From Nitrospira sp. (GTDB lineage: Bacteria > Nitrospirota > Nitrospiria > Nitrospirales > Nitrospiraceae), in NCBI GenBank assembly GCA_024331095.1, contig JANDJE010000005.1, forward strand, positions 52,825 to 116,824: 64,000 bases of DNA. The letters are read 5' to 3'. Positions 9,308-18,654 of the stretch are shown here, one piece after another. A program made the position numbers and the translations under genes. The notes below the pieces were generated by a model that searched no databases, was not told where the DNA came from, and saw only the letters and a list, made by a program, of their open reading frames with translations. Within the stretch, counting starts at the first letter, position 1; each line of letters begins with the position of its first letter.

Positions 9308-9377
9308 ACCCGCTTCCTCCTCTCGTCCATTGTCAAAACCGCCAACGACAGCCGCAGGCAATTAGGTAGGCCGAGAA

Positions 9378-9416
9378 GATTGTGATGAGATGACGGATCT
9401 GTTACAGGTTCGTTAA
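9378..9416 (-). promoter_or_regulatory. Pho-box-like direct repeats upstream of the porin
   Basis: On the minus strand TTAACG (9416-9411), GTAACA (9405-9400), GTCATC (9394-9389) and ACAATC (9383-9378) follow each other at an 11-base period, 71-109 bases before the porin start. The order TTAAC-, -TAACA, GTCA- repeats the order seen upstream of pstS. It also lies 71 bases before the plus-strand gene at 9487. Confidence 0.6.
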
Positions 9417-9486
9417 TTTTAAGAGGAGGGCAAGAGAACCCGCCTCTGGGGTAGAATACGGAACGATTCATCAAGAGGAGATAGAA

Positions 9487-9921
9487 GTGCCTTCCGAACA
9501 CTCTCCGGCCGAACCTCCTTTCTGGTCGATCGGCCTCGTCGCGGCCATGATCCTGGTCGCCCCGCTCATTCTCTACTCATTCGCTCCGCCCGGTCCTCTT
9601 CGCGAGGGCGATACGGTCTTTTCAGATGGAGAGCAACGAGTTCAGCTCACCACGCCATTGAACACTTCCGGCCGGCACCGCGATGACACCTGTGTACTCG
9701 ACCCCGACAGTCCGTTGATCATCGCTCAGGTGTCGGATGATCCTGCGAACCCATCGATCGTGGCGCATGTGCAAGGAAATCAGACCGGCGAATGGCCCTT
9801 CTGTCCGGTTCACGCGGAGGTGCGGCTCCACACGCGCCAAATCTTCCAAAAACCGCCTGTGTTCGGATCGATACGAGAGGTACTGACTAAGTGGACAGGC
9901 CGGAACTCAAACGGGGGTTAG
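9487..9921 (+). CDS. Hypothetical membrane-anchored protein
   Basis: The 144-residue product starts at GTG with AAGAGGAGATAGAA immediately upstream, a strong ribosome site. One hydrophobic segment (residues about 12-31) would anchor it. The rest is predicted outside the cytoplasm and has two cysteines (DDTCVLD and WPFCPVH) that could form a disulfide. I recognise no family. Its stop codon overlaps the convergent msrA stop by two bases. Confidence 0.65.
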   Translation: MPSEHSPAEPPFWSIGLVAAMILVAPLILYSFAPPGPLREGDTVFSDGEQRVQLTTPLNTSGRHRDDTCVLDPDSPLIIAQVSDDPANPSIVAHVQGNQTGEWPFCPVHAEVRLHTRQIFQKPPVFGSIREVLTKWTGRNSNGG

Positions 9922-10481
9922 GCCTTCAGGAGATCGGCATGTTCCTTACGGAACTTCGCCACTTTCGGCCCCACGACATACTGACAATAGCCTTGGAAGG
10001 GATTTCGCTGAAAGTACTCTTGGTGATACGCCTCCGCCTCGTACCACTGCGAGGCCGGCACCACCTCCGTCACGATGGGGTTTGGATATCGCTTTTGTTC
10101 GGTCAGAGCGTGAATCATCTGTTCGGCGATTTCCCGTTGGAGCGGATGATGGTAGAAAATGGCCGAACGATACTGAGTCCCCCTGTCATTGCCCTGCCGG
10201 TTGAGCGTCGTGGGGTCGTGAATCGCGAAGAAGATGTCCAGGAGATCTCGATACGAAATCACCCCGGGATCAAAGGTGATCCGAACCGCCTCGGCATGCC
10301 CCGTTTGACCGCTACAGACCACTTCATAGGTCGGATTGGGGGTCGTTCCCCCCATGTAGCCGGACTCCACGGACTCAACGCCTCGAACCAGATCGAATAC
10401 GGCTTCAAGACACCAGAAACAACCTCCGGCGAGGGTCGCCACTTCGTACCGAGGCTGATTTGAACGGACGGCTGTTTTCAT
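9918..10481 (-). CDS. msrA: Peptide-methionine (S)-S-oxide reductase MsrA
   Basis: The 187-residue enzyme repairs oxidised methionine in proteins using thioredoxin. The catalytic motif GGCFWCLEAVF lies near residue 20, followed by GYMGGTTPNPTYEVV and the GHAEAVRITFDP segment typical of MsrA. Length is normal. No MsrB domain is fused. The ATG at 10481 fits the family N-terminus. Confidence 0.95.
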   Translation of the reverse strand: MKTAVRSNQPRYEVATLAGGCFWCLEAVFDLVRGVESVESGYMGGTTPNPTYEVVCSGQTGHAEAVRITFDPGVISYRDLLDIFFAIHDPTTLNRQGNDRGTQYRSAIFYHHPLQREIAEQMIHALTEQKRYPNPIVTEVVPASQWYEAEAYHQEYFQRNPFQGYCQYVVGPKVAKFRKEHADLLKA

Positions 10482-10568
10482 ATCGACTGCAATTCAAAGA
10501 AAATCGGTTCGTGCGTCTCCGATTCCGACGAGACGTTTGTCGCCGGCGACGATCACGGCCGGAAGCTT

Positions 10569-10730
10569 TTATTCCTCCTCCCCCTCTTCAATATCTTCAA
10601 TTCCCTCATAACTCATTCCGGGGAATGATGCCGCCGCCTTCTCGCATGCGCTTTCAATCATTTCCTCCGCGTCTTCCGCCGAATCCGCCTCTACGAGAAA
10701 TTTCACCGTCACCACGTAGCGTTGTTCCAC
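10569..10730 (-). CDS. Small acidic protein, unknown function
   Basis: A 53-residue ORF starts at GTG 10730, with AAGGAGG eight bases upstream, and stops at 10569. The product (first residues read VEQRYVVTVKFLVEADSAED) has a beta-strand-like start, an amphipathic helix rich in Glu and Ala, and an acidic tail ending EEGEEE. The good ribosome site and protein-like composition argue for a real gene. I recognise no family. Confidence 0.6.
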   Translation of the reverse strand: MEQRYVVTVKFLVEADSAEDAEEMIESACEKAAASFPGMSYEGIEDIEEGEEE

Positions 10731-11048
10731 TTCCCTTTCCTCCTTTTTCAGGCCCTCGTCGACAACATCGAACCTGTCTGCCCGAACGTTTCCATAATTC
10801 CATTATCCGGTGATAACCGTCGGCCCTTGGGGGGTTGTACTTTCTGATAGTTGCGGCACCCCTGTCAACGGTGTTTGTCCGAAGCTGAGCGAGTGGATTC
10901 GATGAGTGGTCTATTGAAAAGCAGTGTGTCGGAATAGTCCGGCGATTTCAAGACGCATGGCAACGTTTTATCGACTCCCTACCCCTTGACGTCCGTCGAT
11001 CAATACGATGCCCAAAGACGATCGGAATCGGAAAGAGTGCATCCTCGA
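10731..11048. other. Non-coding gap between a small acidic gene and the PilZ gene
   Basis: I see no convincing reading frame, tRNA or clear terminator here. The part next to 10730 should hold the promoter and leader of the small acidic gene (minus strand). The part near 11048 is the 3' flank of the PilZ gene. Confidence 0.4.
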
Positions 11049-11447
11049 TTACGCCTCGCGCTCCAGGTCGTCGAGAACCGCCTCGAGCTTTTCCAGTTCT
11101 TGAGGACTGATTTTGGAAAAGCTGAGACCAAATATCTTGCCGTCCGCCCACCGGACCATGGCCTCGTCGATCCTCAACGGCCAATCCAGCCCCGGAACGT
11201 GGATCCGACATTCAAGAATCGTCCCTTCCGCAACCATCAGATCGCTCTCGATCTTACAGCCCCCTGCCGAGATATCCATGGTTCGTCCATACCCTTCCTG
11301 GTGCTGCCCGGAAAGGCTGCTGCGGAACTGGGCATGAAATCGTGGCTGATCGCGTCTGTCCCGAGCCTGAAGTCTATCCGATGAACAGGACGACGCTTGC
11401 GCCGGCCTTCCCATCTTTGAGGCGATTTTTCTCTTCCGCCAATCCAT
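11049..11447 (-). CDS. PilZ-domain protein (putative c-di-GMP receptor)
   Basis: The 132-residue protein is a single PilZ domain with the two binding motifs: an Arg-rich RDRRDQPRF (RxxxR) near residue 35 and DISAGG (D/NxSxxG) near residue 59. PilZ proteins bind cyclic di-GMP and change motility, exopolysaccharide or gene expression. No output domain is fused, so the partner is unknown. I choose ATG 11447 because AGAGG lies eight bases upstream; GTG codons at 11450 and 11456 are alternatives. Confidence 0.85.
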   Translation of the reverse strand: MDWRKRKIASKMGRPAQASSCSSDRLQARDRRDQPRFHAQFRSSLSGQHQEGYGRTMDISAGGCKIESDLMVAEGTILECRIHVPGLDWPLRIDEAMVRWADGKIFGLSFSKISPQELEKLEAVLDDLEREA

Positions 11448-11520
11448 CACGGTCACCTCTTCGTTCGAGACTCCGCCCGAAGGCCGCGAACGATTCTCTT
11501 GCTCCTCTCTCTCGCCGTCG

Positions 11521-12144
11521 CTATTTTTTCAGATTGAGCAGCATATGGCCGCGGCGGTTCTGCCGATAACAGGCTTCGTCATGATCGAAGCAGAAGGGGC
11601 GTTCCTTGCCGAGAGAGACAATCGTGATTCGCCTCTCGCTGACACCGGATTCAACCAAGTAGCGACGGACGGCTTTGGCCCGTTTGTCTCCCAGCACCAA
11701 GTTATACGTGCTTGTGCCGCGCTCATCACAATGCCCCTCGACCCTTAACACAGCATCCTGGTGATCCTTGAGGTAGGCGGCATCGCGATCGAGCGCCTCG
11801 ATTCCCGCCGGAGACACCGTCCATTCGTCATACCCAAAGAAGACGTCCTGAAGACCGGCTTCCACCGCGGCTTGTTCCGCTTCCAGTTCTTCTTTGGTCC
11901 GTTCGGCCGACCGGCGGGCGGTCGCCATCGAAGACGCGCCGGGCACGGAGCCGTCTCCGATCACTCGCTCTTGCTGAGGATTGCGGGAAAACCCGCGCAA
12001 CTCCCCTCCCGACCCTTGATTTGAAAGGGGAGGAGCCGCTTGTTCGCCGTCGGATTGCACCCATTTCGTTCCGCAGCCTTGAAGCATAATGAGCATCGCC
12101 CCTGCAACCACAACCGCACCGGATCTGGCGACCAATCGATTCAT
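11521..12144 (-). CDS. pal: Peptidoglycan-associated lipoprotein (OmpA/Pal family)
   Basis: The 207-residue outer-membrane lipoprotein has lipobox LQGC at residues 21-24. A linker follows, and then a C-terminal OmpA-like domain with the peptidoglycan-binding motif VEGHCDERGTSTYNLVLG and conserved RAKAVRRYL. It tethers the outer membrane to the wall and normally works with TolB/TolA, which are not in the window. GGAGGCAAG precedes the ATG. The C-terminal half carries two extra cysteines (CFDHDEACYR). Confidence 0.93.
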   Translation of the reverse strand: MNRLVARSGAVVVAGAMLIMLQGCGTKWVQSDGEQAAPPLSNQGSGGELRGFSRNPQQERVIGDGSVPGASSMATARRSAERTKEELEAEQAAVEAGLQDVFFGYDEWTVSPAGIEALDRDAAYLKDHQDAVLRVEGHCDERGTSTYNLVLGDKRAKAVRRYLVESGVSERRITIVSLGKERPFCFDHDEACYRQNRRGHMLLNLKK

Positions 12145-12577
12145 ACCTTTCTTGCCTCCCGATCAAGACTTTCTATGCTCTTCGAACTCTTCGTGCACCG
12201 ACACACAACCTACACGACGGAAACTGTGTTTGGGGACCTCCGGTTCGAAACACAACAAATATAGCATTGATTTAAAAAACCGCCTCCTGGCCGATCCAGC
12301 CGGCAAATGACTGAAATTACGGGAATCCCGCAATGGCTTTCTAATAACTAATAATCGGGAGAGTCGTGTCGATGGAGAACGTAAACCTGAAACTACCTCT
12401 TTGAGGAAAACCCAGAAGAAGTGTGGAGGGCTTGTCTAGCCTTGTTATGAAGAGAGGTTCTTCGCAGATGTGAATGAATTGGTTCTCTTCCGAGGGCGTA
12501 AAGCTCCAGCCCTTTTCTCATCACAAGAAATTCCGTGGGCTCCCGCCCTTACGCTATCCCACGATACCAGGCCGGAG
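12145..12577. other. Non-coding gap upstream of pal
   Basis: The A/T-rich part at about 12240-12360 should carry the pal promoter (minus strand). Several short plus-strand frames exist here but lack ribosome sites and protein-like composition. No RNA gene was recognised. Confidence 0.4.
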
Positions 12578-12718
12578 CTATCGGTATCCTCTCCGATCAG
12601 ACCAGCGGACCGGTCGTAGCACCATTCCCAATCCGGCGATGGTACAAATCAACACCACCATCGCCAAGGCAAGGGCCAAAAAGAACCCTGCTCTGATATC
12701 CTGCAAGATGGGGATCAT
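12578..12718 (-). CDS. Small single-pass membrane protein, unknown function
   Basis: A 46-residue ORF starts at ATG 12718 with GGAGGAGATAAGCC directly upstream. It encodes one strongly hydrophobic helix (residues about 10-34, e.g. FFLALALAMVVLICTIAG) and an Arg-rich tail (RPVRWSDRRGYR). The ribosome site and clean transmembrane profile support a real short gene. No family is recognised. Confidence 0.55.
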   Translation of the reverse strand: MIPILQDIRAGFFLALALAMVVLICTIAGLGMVLRPVRWSDRRGYR

Positions 12719-13221
12719 GGCTTATCTCCTCCTCCCGCGTGATTCGACCATCCCATCACCCACACGGCAGACCCATGAATGAATCGGCTTCACTTCTTGA
12801 AGCGATCACTCGCATACATAAAGTCACGAGGGCTCTTCCTCCGCCTGACAACGTTCTTTTTTCCATCCGCACGGCGGACTTCGTTTTGCCACCCTTTTGG
12901 CCCGTATTATTCACATCCAAGGTTACCTCTTCTTTTTGACTTTTTTAATTATGCCAGAATTCTTTTATTCGGTCTCGTCGGATCCCCCAGCCACTTTTAC
13001 CGCTTGAAAGATTTCAGAGAAAATCAGGCCGCCGGATCATCAAAAATGCCGCGGCCATCACAAGTTAGGCGGGAAGGCAAAGGCAAAGACCCTGTTCGAG
13101 ACTTAGGATCGATCTCGTTCGAAAGCCCGGAAGAATTTATCTGTCCCGTCATACGGCGCCGTCTCGGCTCCGAGAGCCGGTGAGCATGCCGAATTCAGGC
13201 GGCGCATGCTTATCAGTATGG
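12719..13221. other. Non-coding gap between a small membrane gene and tRNA-Arg
   Basis: About 500 bases, locally A/T- and pyrimidine-rich around 12830-12960. CGGCTC-CGA-GAGCCG (13165-13179) is a compact hairpin downstream of the minus-strand tRNA. AGCATGC/GCATGCT (13183-13210) is a second one. Neither has a T-run. I see no supported gene. Confidence 0.35.
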
Positions 13222-13295
<74 letters not shown>

Positions 13296-13355
13296 ATCAA
13301 ACTTACAAAGAGCATGGCGGGAGAAGACTTGTCAAGAACATGATCCGCCGGTTGA

Positions 13356-13856
13356 CTAGAGACGCGCAAGAATCTCGTCCGCAACTTGCCCGAGGGATCG
13401 CCCATCCGTCGCGATGACGTGATCCGCCGCGGCTTGATACTTCGGCGTCCGCTCGCGCAAAACGTCCTCCACCTCGTCGACAAAGGATTTGGTTCCGGTG
13501 AGCGACGGACGTTGCTTATCATGGCCGATACGCCGGACGATCGTCTCAACGGACGCCGTCAGCCAAAACAGGATACCGTTTTGTTTGAGACACTCGACGT
13601 TCTCCGGACGCAGGATGGCTCCGCCTCCCGTATCGATCACCAGACCGTCTCCCGCAGCCAGATCACGACAGACTTGAGATTCGAGATCACGGAAGTAGTC
13701 CCACCCGTCTTGTGCAACGATATCAGGGATGCTCCGTCCGGCCCGTTTCACCACCTCCGCGTCGGTCGAGATCACGGTCCTCCCCAGGCGAGACGCCACG
13801 ATTTTCCCCACCGTGCTCTTGCCGGTCCCGCGATAACCGATCAGCACGACATTCAT
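13356..13856 (-). CDS. aroK: Shikimate kinase
   Basis: The 166-residue enzyme phosphorylates shikimate, the fifth step of the shikimate pathway. The P-loop GYRGTGKSTVGK starts at residue 7. The shikimate-binding residues DAEV and the FRDLES segment, then DTGGG, follow as in AroK/AroL. Its ATG overlaps the aroE stop (ATGA), so the two are translationally coupled. Confidence 0.95.
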   Translation of the reverse strand: MNVVLIGYRGTGKSTVGKIVASRLGRTVISTDAEVVKRAGRSIPDIVAQDGWDYFRDLESQVCRDLAAGDGLVIDTGGGAILRPENVECLKQNGILFWLTASVETIVRRIGHDKQRPSLTGTKSFVDEVEDVLRERTPKYQAAADHVIATDGRSLGQVADEILARL

Positions 13857-14719
13857 GTGAAATGGGACTCCAGCACCGCGCGCATCACGTCAACGGGGGC
13901 CGGTCGATTCGTCCACAGTTCGAATTGCGCGACCGCCTGATGCAGAAACATCTCGAGACCGGGAATCGTCCGGCAACCGGCTCGTTGGGCATCCGTGAGC
14001 AACCTCGTGACCCTGGGATTATAGACGATATCCATCACGGCCAGACCGGCGTGCAGCAATGAAGCCGGCACACAGGAGGCGTCCGCCTTGGGGAACATGC
14101 CGACCGGCGTGCAGTGAATCAGGACATGGGCGTCAGGGACCGTCCGGCGAAGGGTGCTCTCGTCAAGGGTGTCGTCGTCAACGGGCAAGGCGGTCTTGGA
14201 TCGAAGATCATCGGCCAACGCCGTTCGTTCGGCATGATCGACGCCCAGGATGACGAGCTTCTCCGCGTTCGACTCCGCCGCCAGCGCAAAGGCGATGGCG
14301 CGCGCGGCGCCTCCCGAGCCAAGCATGACAATGCACCGGCCGGCCAGCTCGACACCCCCACCCCGCAGGGCGCGCAGGGCGCCGGTGGCGTCGGTGTTGT
14401 ACCCGATGAGGCGCCCATTCTCCGCCACGATCGTATTGATCGCGCCGATCCGTTCGGCCGTCGGTTCGATCTCGTCCAAAAACGGCACAGCCGTAACCTT
14501 ATGCGGGATGGTCACGCTGGCGCCGCGGAAATTCCCGAGCGCCCGGAGGCCTCGAATCGCGTCTCCGATCCGTTCGACTTTCCACGCCAGATACACGCAA
14601 TCGACGCCGAGCGAGCGAAAGGCCGCGTTGTGAATGGCGGGCGAGAGCGAATGTTCGACGGGATTGCCGATAATGCCGCAAAACCGAGTATGGGGACCGA
14701 TCTCCATGTTGTTTTCCAT
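13853..14719 (-). CDS. aroE: Shikimate dehydrogenase
   Basis: The 288-residue NADPH enzyme reduces 3-dehydroshikimate. Visible are the substrate site NPVEHSLSPAIHNAAF, the catalytic lysine in VTIPHKVTAV, the NADP fold GSGGAARAIAFAL and the C-terminal IPGLEMFLHQAVAQFELW. I start at ATG 14719 (MENNMEIGPH); a Met five codons later is also possible, and the longer frame has an unrelated N-terminus. It sits 29 bases after the SDR gene in trmI-SDR-aroE-aroK. Confidence 0.94.
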   Translation of the reverse strand: MENNMEIGPHTRFCGIIGNPVEHSLSPAIHNAAFRSLGVDCVYLAWKVERIGDAIRGLRALGNFRGASVTIPHKVTAVPFLDEIEPTAERIGAINTIVAENGRLIGYNTDATGALRALRGGGVELAGRCIVMLGSGGAARAIAFALAAESNAEKLVILGVDHAERTALADDLRSKTALPVDDDTLDESTLRRTVPDAHVLIHCTPVGMFPKADASCVPASLLHAGLAVMDIVYNPRVTRLLTDAQRAGCRTIPGLEMFLHQAVAQFELWTNRPAPVDVMRAVLESHFT

Positions 14720-14748
14720 GTGACAGGCGTGGGGAAATGGCCGCCGGC

Positions 14749-15519
14749 CTAGCCCTTGTAGACGGTCATCCCCCCGTCGATCGTGAACGTGCCCCCGGTC
14801 ACCCACCCGGCCTCGTCCGATGCCAGATAGAGCACCAGGCTCGCCACTTCATCAGGGGTTCCGGCGCGACGAATGGCATATTGGGCGAGCATCGATTGCA
14901 ACATCGCCGGATTCGCCATCAGCGGCGCCGCCATCGGGGTATCGATGAGCGCCGGGTTGACCACGTTGCAACGGATGCCGTCTTGGGCATAGTCGACGGC
15001 CAGCGCCCTTGTGAGAGCGTCAAGGGCCCCTTTGGAGGCGGCATAGGCCGGCAATCCGGGAATTCCGACCAAGCTGGCGACGGACGAGATATTGACGATG
15101 GAGCCGGCCTTTTGTTTCAGCATCTGGGGGATCGCCGCCCTCGTCATGCGAAACACGCCCGTCACGTTGACGTCAAAAACGGTTCTCCATCGCTCATCGT
15201 CGATCTCGTGCACTCGCTTGCCGAAATCGCCGATCCCCGCATTGTTCACCAAAATGTCAATCCGACCGAAGCGATCGATGGTGGTCCGTGCGACCTCTTG
15301 CACGTGCGCCTCGTCCGTCACAGACCCGGCAACGGCCAGGACGTTCTCGGTGGTATGCCGAATCATTCGCACCACACGATCCAACTCCGTTCGGCGACGC
15401 CCCGTGATCGTCACCGACGCCCCTTCCGCCGCAAATCGTTTGGCCACGGCTTCCCCGATCCCGGCATTCCCCCCCGTAATGATGGCGACTTTCCCCGTCA
15501 ATCGCTGCATCCTGCTCAC
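14749..15519 (-). CDS. Short-chain dehydrogenase/reductase (SDR family)
   Basis: The 256-residue Rossmann oxidoreductase has TGGNAGIGEAVAKRF (cofactor), VNNAGIG, a catalytic Ser in NISSVAS, and YAASKG (catalytic Tyr/Lys). It ends GWVTGGTFTIDGGMT, as in classical FabG-like SDRs. The substrate cannot be read from the sequence. FabG, glucose dehydrogenase and other classical SDRs share these motifs. It overlaps trmI by four bases. Confidence 0.88.
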   Translation of the reverse strand: MSRMQRLTGKVAIITGGNAGIGEAVAKRFAAEGASVTITGRRRTELDRVVRMIRHTTENVLAVAGSVTDEAHVQEVARTTIDRFGRIDILVNNAGIGDFGKRVHEIDDERWRTVFDVNVTGVFRMTRAAIPQMLKQKAGSIVNISSVASLVGIPGLPAYAASKGALDALTRALAVDYAQDGIRCNVVNPALIDTPMAAPLMANPAMLQSMLAQYAIRRAGTPDEVASLVLYLASDEAGWVTGGTFTIDGGMTVYKG

Positions 15520-16400
15520 CCTTCCGACCCTTCCGTTTCGCCCTTCGTCTCGTCGTTCAAGATATCGTCGGCATCGGCTTGTTCCGCTCGCGCAGCGGGC
15601 AAGCCGACTTCCACTTTCCTTGCCACGGTAATGAATCCGGAATGGGCGACCATCCTATGATCCGGCCTCACGCTTCGGCCTTGCACCGACCAGGTCCGCA
15701 GCAACGACTCAAAGGTTTCCACCATGGCGAACGTCGCCGTCCGCTCCAGCGCCTCGACCGTCTGCATGACTTGCGGGACCGTCGGGACAAAGCTCAAATA
15801 TATTCCACCGGACCGAAGAATCCTGGCCGCATGAGGAACCACTTGCCACGGTTCGGGAAGATCCAGCACCACACGATCAAATGGAACCCCATCCTCCGGC
15901 AGCTCGATCGATTCGTAAGCGTTCTTGCGCAAGGCCACCAGGTTATGAACGGGCCCCAGATGGCGATCGATGTTGAGAAGCGCGGTGCGGGCGAAATCGT
16001 CGCGCACGTCGTACGTCACAACCAGCCCTTTCGGCCCCACGGCGCGCAAAAGCGCCATGGTGAGCGCTCCCGAACCGGTTCCCGCTTCAAAGACCCGAGC
16101 CCCCGGATAGATGTCCGCCCACATGGGAATGAGCGCAAGGTCCTTTGGATACAACACCTGCGCGCCACGGGGCATTTTGAGCACATAATCCCTGAAGGTA
16201 GGCTTGAGCGCCAACATCTTCTTCCCGCCGGACAGCACGACGACGGTGCCATCCTGTTTCCCGATAATCTCGTCATGAGCGATGGTCTGACCGCTGAAGT
16301 GGTACGCGTGGCCAGCCTTGAGCGTCAGCGCATACTGGCGCCCCTTGTGATCGACGAGATGGATGCGTTCGCCGTCGGAAAACAACGACATGGCGGGCAT
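15516..16400 (-). CDS. trmI: tRNA (adenine58-N1)-methyltransferase TrmI
   Basis: The 294-residue SAM enzyme methylates A58 in the T loop of tRNA. An N-terminal beta domain is followed by the SAM fold FEAGTGSGALTMALL and the catalytic region VLDLPEPW, both characteristic of TrmI. The tail after residue about 270 is acidic (DADDILNDETKGETEGSEG) and probably disordered. A second in-frame ATG at 16391 is an alternative start; neither has a strong ribosome site. Confidence 0.9.
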   Translation of the reverse strand: MPAMSLFSDGERIHLVDHKGRQYALTLKAGHAYHFSGQTIAHDEIIGKQDGTVVVLSGGKKMLALKPTFRDYVLKMPRGAQVLYPKDLALIPMWADIYPGARVFEAGTGSGALTMALLRAVGPKGLVVTYDVRDDFARTALLNIDRHLGPVHNLVALRKNAYESIELPEDGVPFDRVVLDLPEPWQVVPHAARILRSGGIYLSFVPTVPQVMQTVEALERTATFAMVETFESLLRTWSVQGRSVRPDHRMVAHSGFITVARKVEVGLPAARAEQADADDILNDETKGETEGSEG

Positions 16401-16516
16401 TCTAGGTGGTTCATTCCGGGGATTGCAACCAAGCGCCTTCCTTGACAGGGTGTCGGGGGGGCCGTAAGATCAAAATCACCTTTTCCGACTGATAGTTAGG
16501 AGATGATCTTTCGCGC

Positions 16517-17872
16517 ATGAAGGCCCGCATGTCCGGTCATTCCCTCATACGGTGGTTGCCCCCGTCACAAGATGCAGGGTCGGCCGTTCGCCGACTTATC
16601 TTGTGCATGGCGGTTCTGTTTCTCGGTTCACCCGAGTCTCACGCCGGTGATGTCCTCGTCGCGACCTACGAGGGAGTGATCAACCCCGTCGCAGCCGAAT
16701 ACATCCATGACGCGCTTGCCGCGGCCGAATCGACGTCGGCCCAAGCCGTCATCCTGAGACTCGATACGCCGGGGGGATTGGACACGTCCATGCGCCTGAT
16801 CGTGAAGGACATCACCGGTTCCCCGATTCCGGTCATCGTCTTTGTCGGCCCGTCCGGGGGACGGGCCGCGTCGGCCGGCGTGTTCATCACCATGGCCGCC
16901 CACGTCGCCGCCATGGCGCCCGGCACGAACATCGGAGCGGCGCATCCGGTCGCAATGGGCGGCGGCGAGATGGACAAGACGATGAAAGAAAAGGTCGAGA
17001 ACGACGCCGTCGCGTACATCAAAAGTATCGCCGAACAGCGGGGGCGAAACGCGTCGTGGGCCGAGGACGCGGTTCGCAAAAGCGTGTCGGCCACGGAGCA
17101 GGAAGCCCTGAAATTGAAGATCATCGATCTGATTGCGGAGGATATTCCCGCCCTGCTGAAACAGCTCCATGGACGGAGGGTCACGATGGCCGGCGGGCCG
17201 GTCGTGATCGAGACCGAAGGCGCGTTCCTACGGGAATTTCCGATGGGGCTCCGGCTCGAGCTGCTGAAAGCGCTGAGCGATCCCAACATCGCCTATCTGC
17301 TCATGACCATCGGTACCATCGGCATCCTCGCCGAGCTGTACAATCCCGGAGCGATTCTTCCGGGGATCGTCGGAGCGATCAGTCTCATTTTGGCTTTTTA
17401 TTCACTGCAGTCGCTGCCGGTCAATTACGCGGGGGTGTTGCTGTTCATCCTCGGCATCGTGTTCTTCATTCTCGAGGCCACCGTCACAAGCTACGGACTG
17501 CTGGCCATCGGCGGGGTGATTTCCATGGTCCTGGGCTCGCTGATGCTGATCAAATCGGATGCGGAATTCTTTCGGATTTCCTGGTCCGTCATGATTCCCG
17601 TCATCGCCGCAACCGCCGCGGTCTCGCTTTTGATCGTCGGAATGGGCGTCCGCGCCCTGCGCCGGTCGCCACAGACGGGAAGCGAAGGAATGATCGGCGC
17701 CGTGGGGGTCGCGAAAACGGCATTACGCCCCGACGGAAAACTGATGATTCATGGAGAACTCTGGGACGCCGTCAGCGACAGCCCTCTCGAAGAGGGCGCG
17801 ACCGCCAAGGTCCTCCGCATCGAAGGGCTGACCCTCTATGTCACGCCCGTTTTTCAAAAGAAAGAGGCATAA
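16517..17872 (+). CDS. NfeD-family membrane-bound serine protease (ClpP-class)
   Basis: The 451-residue protein has a signal segment, then a ClpP/SppA-like protease domain. The catalytic serine lies in [16 protein letters not shown] (about residue 122), with ILRLDTPGG upstream. Four hydrophobic segments follow (about 250-370), and a C-terminal NfeD OB-fold ([23 protein letters not shown]). This long form of NfeD cleaves stomatin-like proteins in archaea. The stomatin/SPFH gene directly downstream supports that partnership. Confidence 0.92.
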   Translation: MKARMSGHSLIRWLPPSQDAGSAVRRLILCMAVLFLGSPESHAGDVLVATYEGVINPVAAEYIHDALAAAESTSAQAVILRLDTPGGLDTSMRLIVKDITGSPIPVIVFVGPSGGRAASAGVFITMAAHVAAMAPGTNIGAAHPVAMGGGEMDKTMKEKVENDAVAYIKSIAEQRGRNASWAEDAVRKSVSATEQEALKLKIIDLIAEDIPALLKQLHGRRVTMAGGPVVIETEGAFLREFPMGLRLELLKALSDPNIAYLLMTIGTIGILAELYNPGAILPGIVGAISLILAFYSLQSLPVNYAGVLLFILGIVFFILEATVTSYGLLAIGGVISMVLGSLMLIKSDAEFFRISWSVMIPVIAATAAVSLLIVGMGVRALRRSPQTGSEGMIGAVGVAKTALRPDGKLMIHGELWDAVSDSPLEEGATAKVLRIEGLTLYVTPVFQKKEA

Positions 17873-17874
17873 CC

Positions 17875-18654
17875 ATGTTCAGCCCTGTTGGTTTCATATT
17901 GGTGATCATCGCCCTGATCGCGATCGGCAAACTGACCTTCAACGTTCTTCCCGAATATGAGCGCGCCGTGATCTTTCGCCTCGGCCGTCTGTCGCGCGGC
18001 GTCATCGGAGGCAACGGCCCGGGTCTCGTCGTCATCGTTCCGTTCATCGATCGGTTGACGCGGGTGAGTCTCCGCACGATCGCGATGGATGTCCCTCCCC
18101 AGGACATCATCACGAAGGACAACGTCACCGTGAAGGTCAACGCCGTCATTTATTTCCGCGTCGTCGATCCGGAACGGGCGATCGTGCAAGTCGAGGATTA
18201 TCTCTACGCCACGTCCATGATGGCGCAAACGACCCTTCGCAGCGTCCTTGGCCAAAGCCAGCTCGACGATCTCTTGGCAAAGCGGGAGCAAATCAACTCG
18301 GACCTTCAACGGATCATCGACCAGCAAACGGAGCCATGGGGGGTCAAAGTGACGGCAGTCGAGGTCAAGAACGTGGACCTCCCGCAGGAAATGCAACGCG
18401 CCATCGCGCGCCAAGCCGAAGCGGAGCGGGAACGGCGCGCCAAGATCATCCATGCCGACGGTGAATTCGAGGCCTCGCAGCGATTGGCCGACGCCGCCGA
18501 CGTGATCAGTCGAAATCCGGCCGCGCTGCAACTGCGCTATCTCCAAACCTTGGTGGAAATCGCGGCGGAGAAAAATTCCACAACGATTTTTCCCATACCG
18601 GTTGATACGCTCGCCCCCTTCATCAAGGGCTTGTCGACGACCGAGAAAAAATAG
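17875..18654 (+). CDS. SPFH/stomatin-family membrane protein
   Basis: The 259-residue protein has an N-terminal membrane anchor (residues 4-22). The band-7 domain includes [25 protein letters not shown] and the stomatin signature [21 protein letters not shown] coiled coil rich in Ala/Glu/Arg ([19 protein letters not shown]) follows. It starts three bases after the NfeD stop and is almost certainly its partner in membrane microdomain quality control. A much longer open frame upstream runs antiparallel to family length and overlaps nfeD, so ATG 17875 is chosen. Confidence 0.93.
   Translation: MFSPVGFILVIIALIAIGKLTFNVLPEYERAVIFRLGRLSRGVIGGNGPGLVVIVPFIDRLTRVSLRTIAMDVPPQDIITKDNVTVKVNAVIYFRVVDPERAIVQVEDYLYATSMMAQTTLRSVLGQSQLDDLLAKREQINSDLQRIIDQQTEPWGVKVTAVEVKNVDLPQEMQRAIARQAEAERERRAKIIHADGEFEASQRLADAADVISRNPAALQLRYLQTLVEIAAEKNSTTIFPIPVDTLAPFIKGLSTTEKK

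Noticed and set aside
13165..13210. Hairpins downstream of tRNA-Arg as a terminator
   Set aside because: The stems are good but neither has a T-run, so termination is not supported.
17056..17874. Long upstream extension of the SPFH gene
   Set aside because: It overlaps nfeD in another frame; ATG 17875 gives the correct family length.
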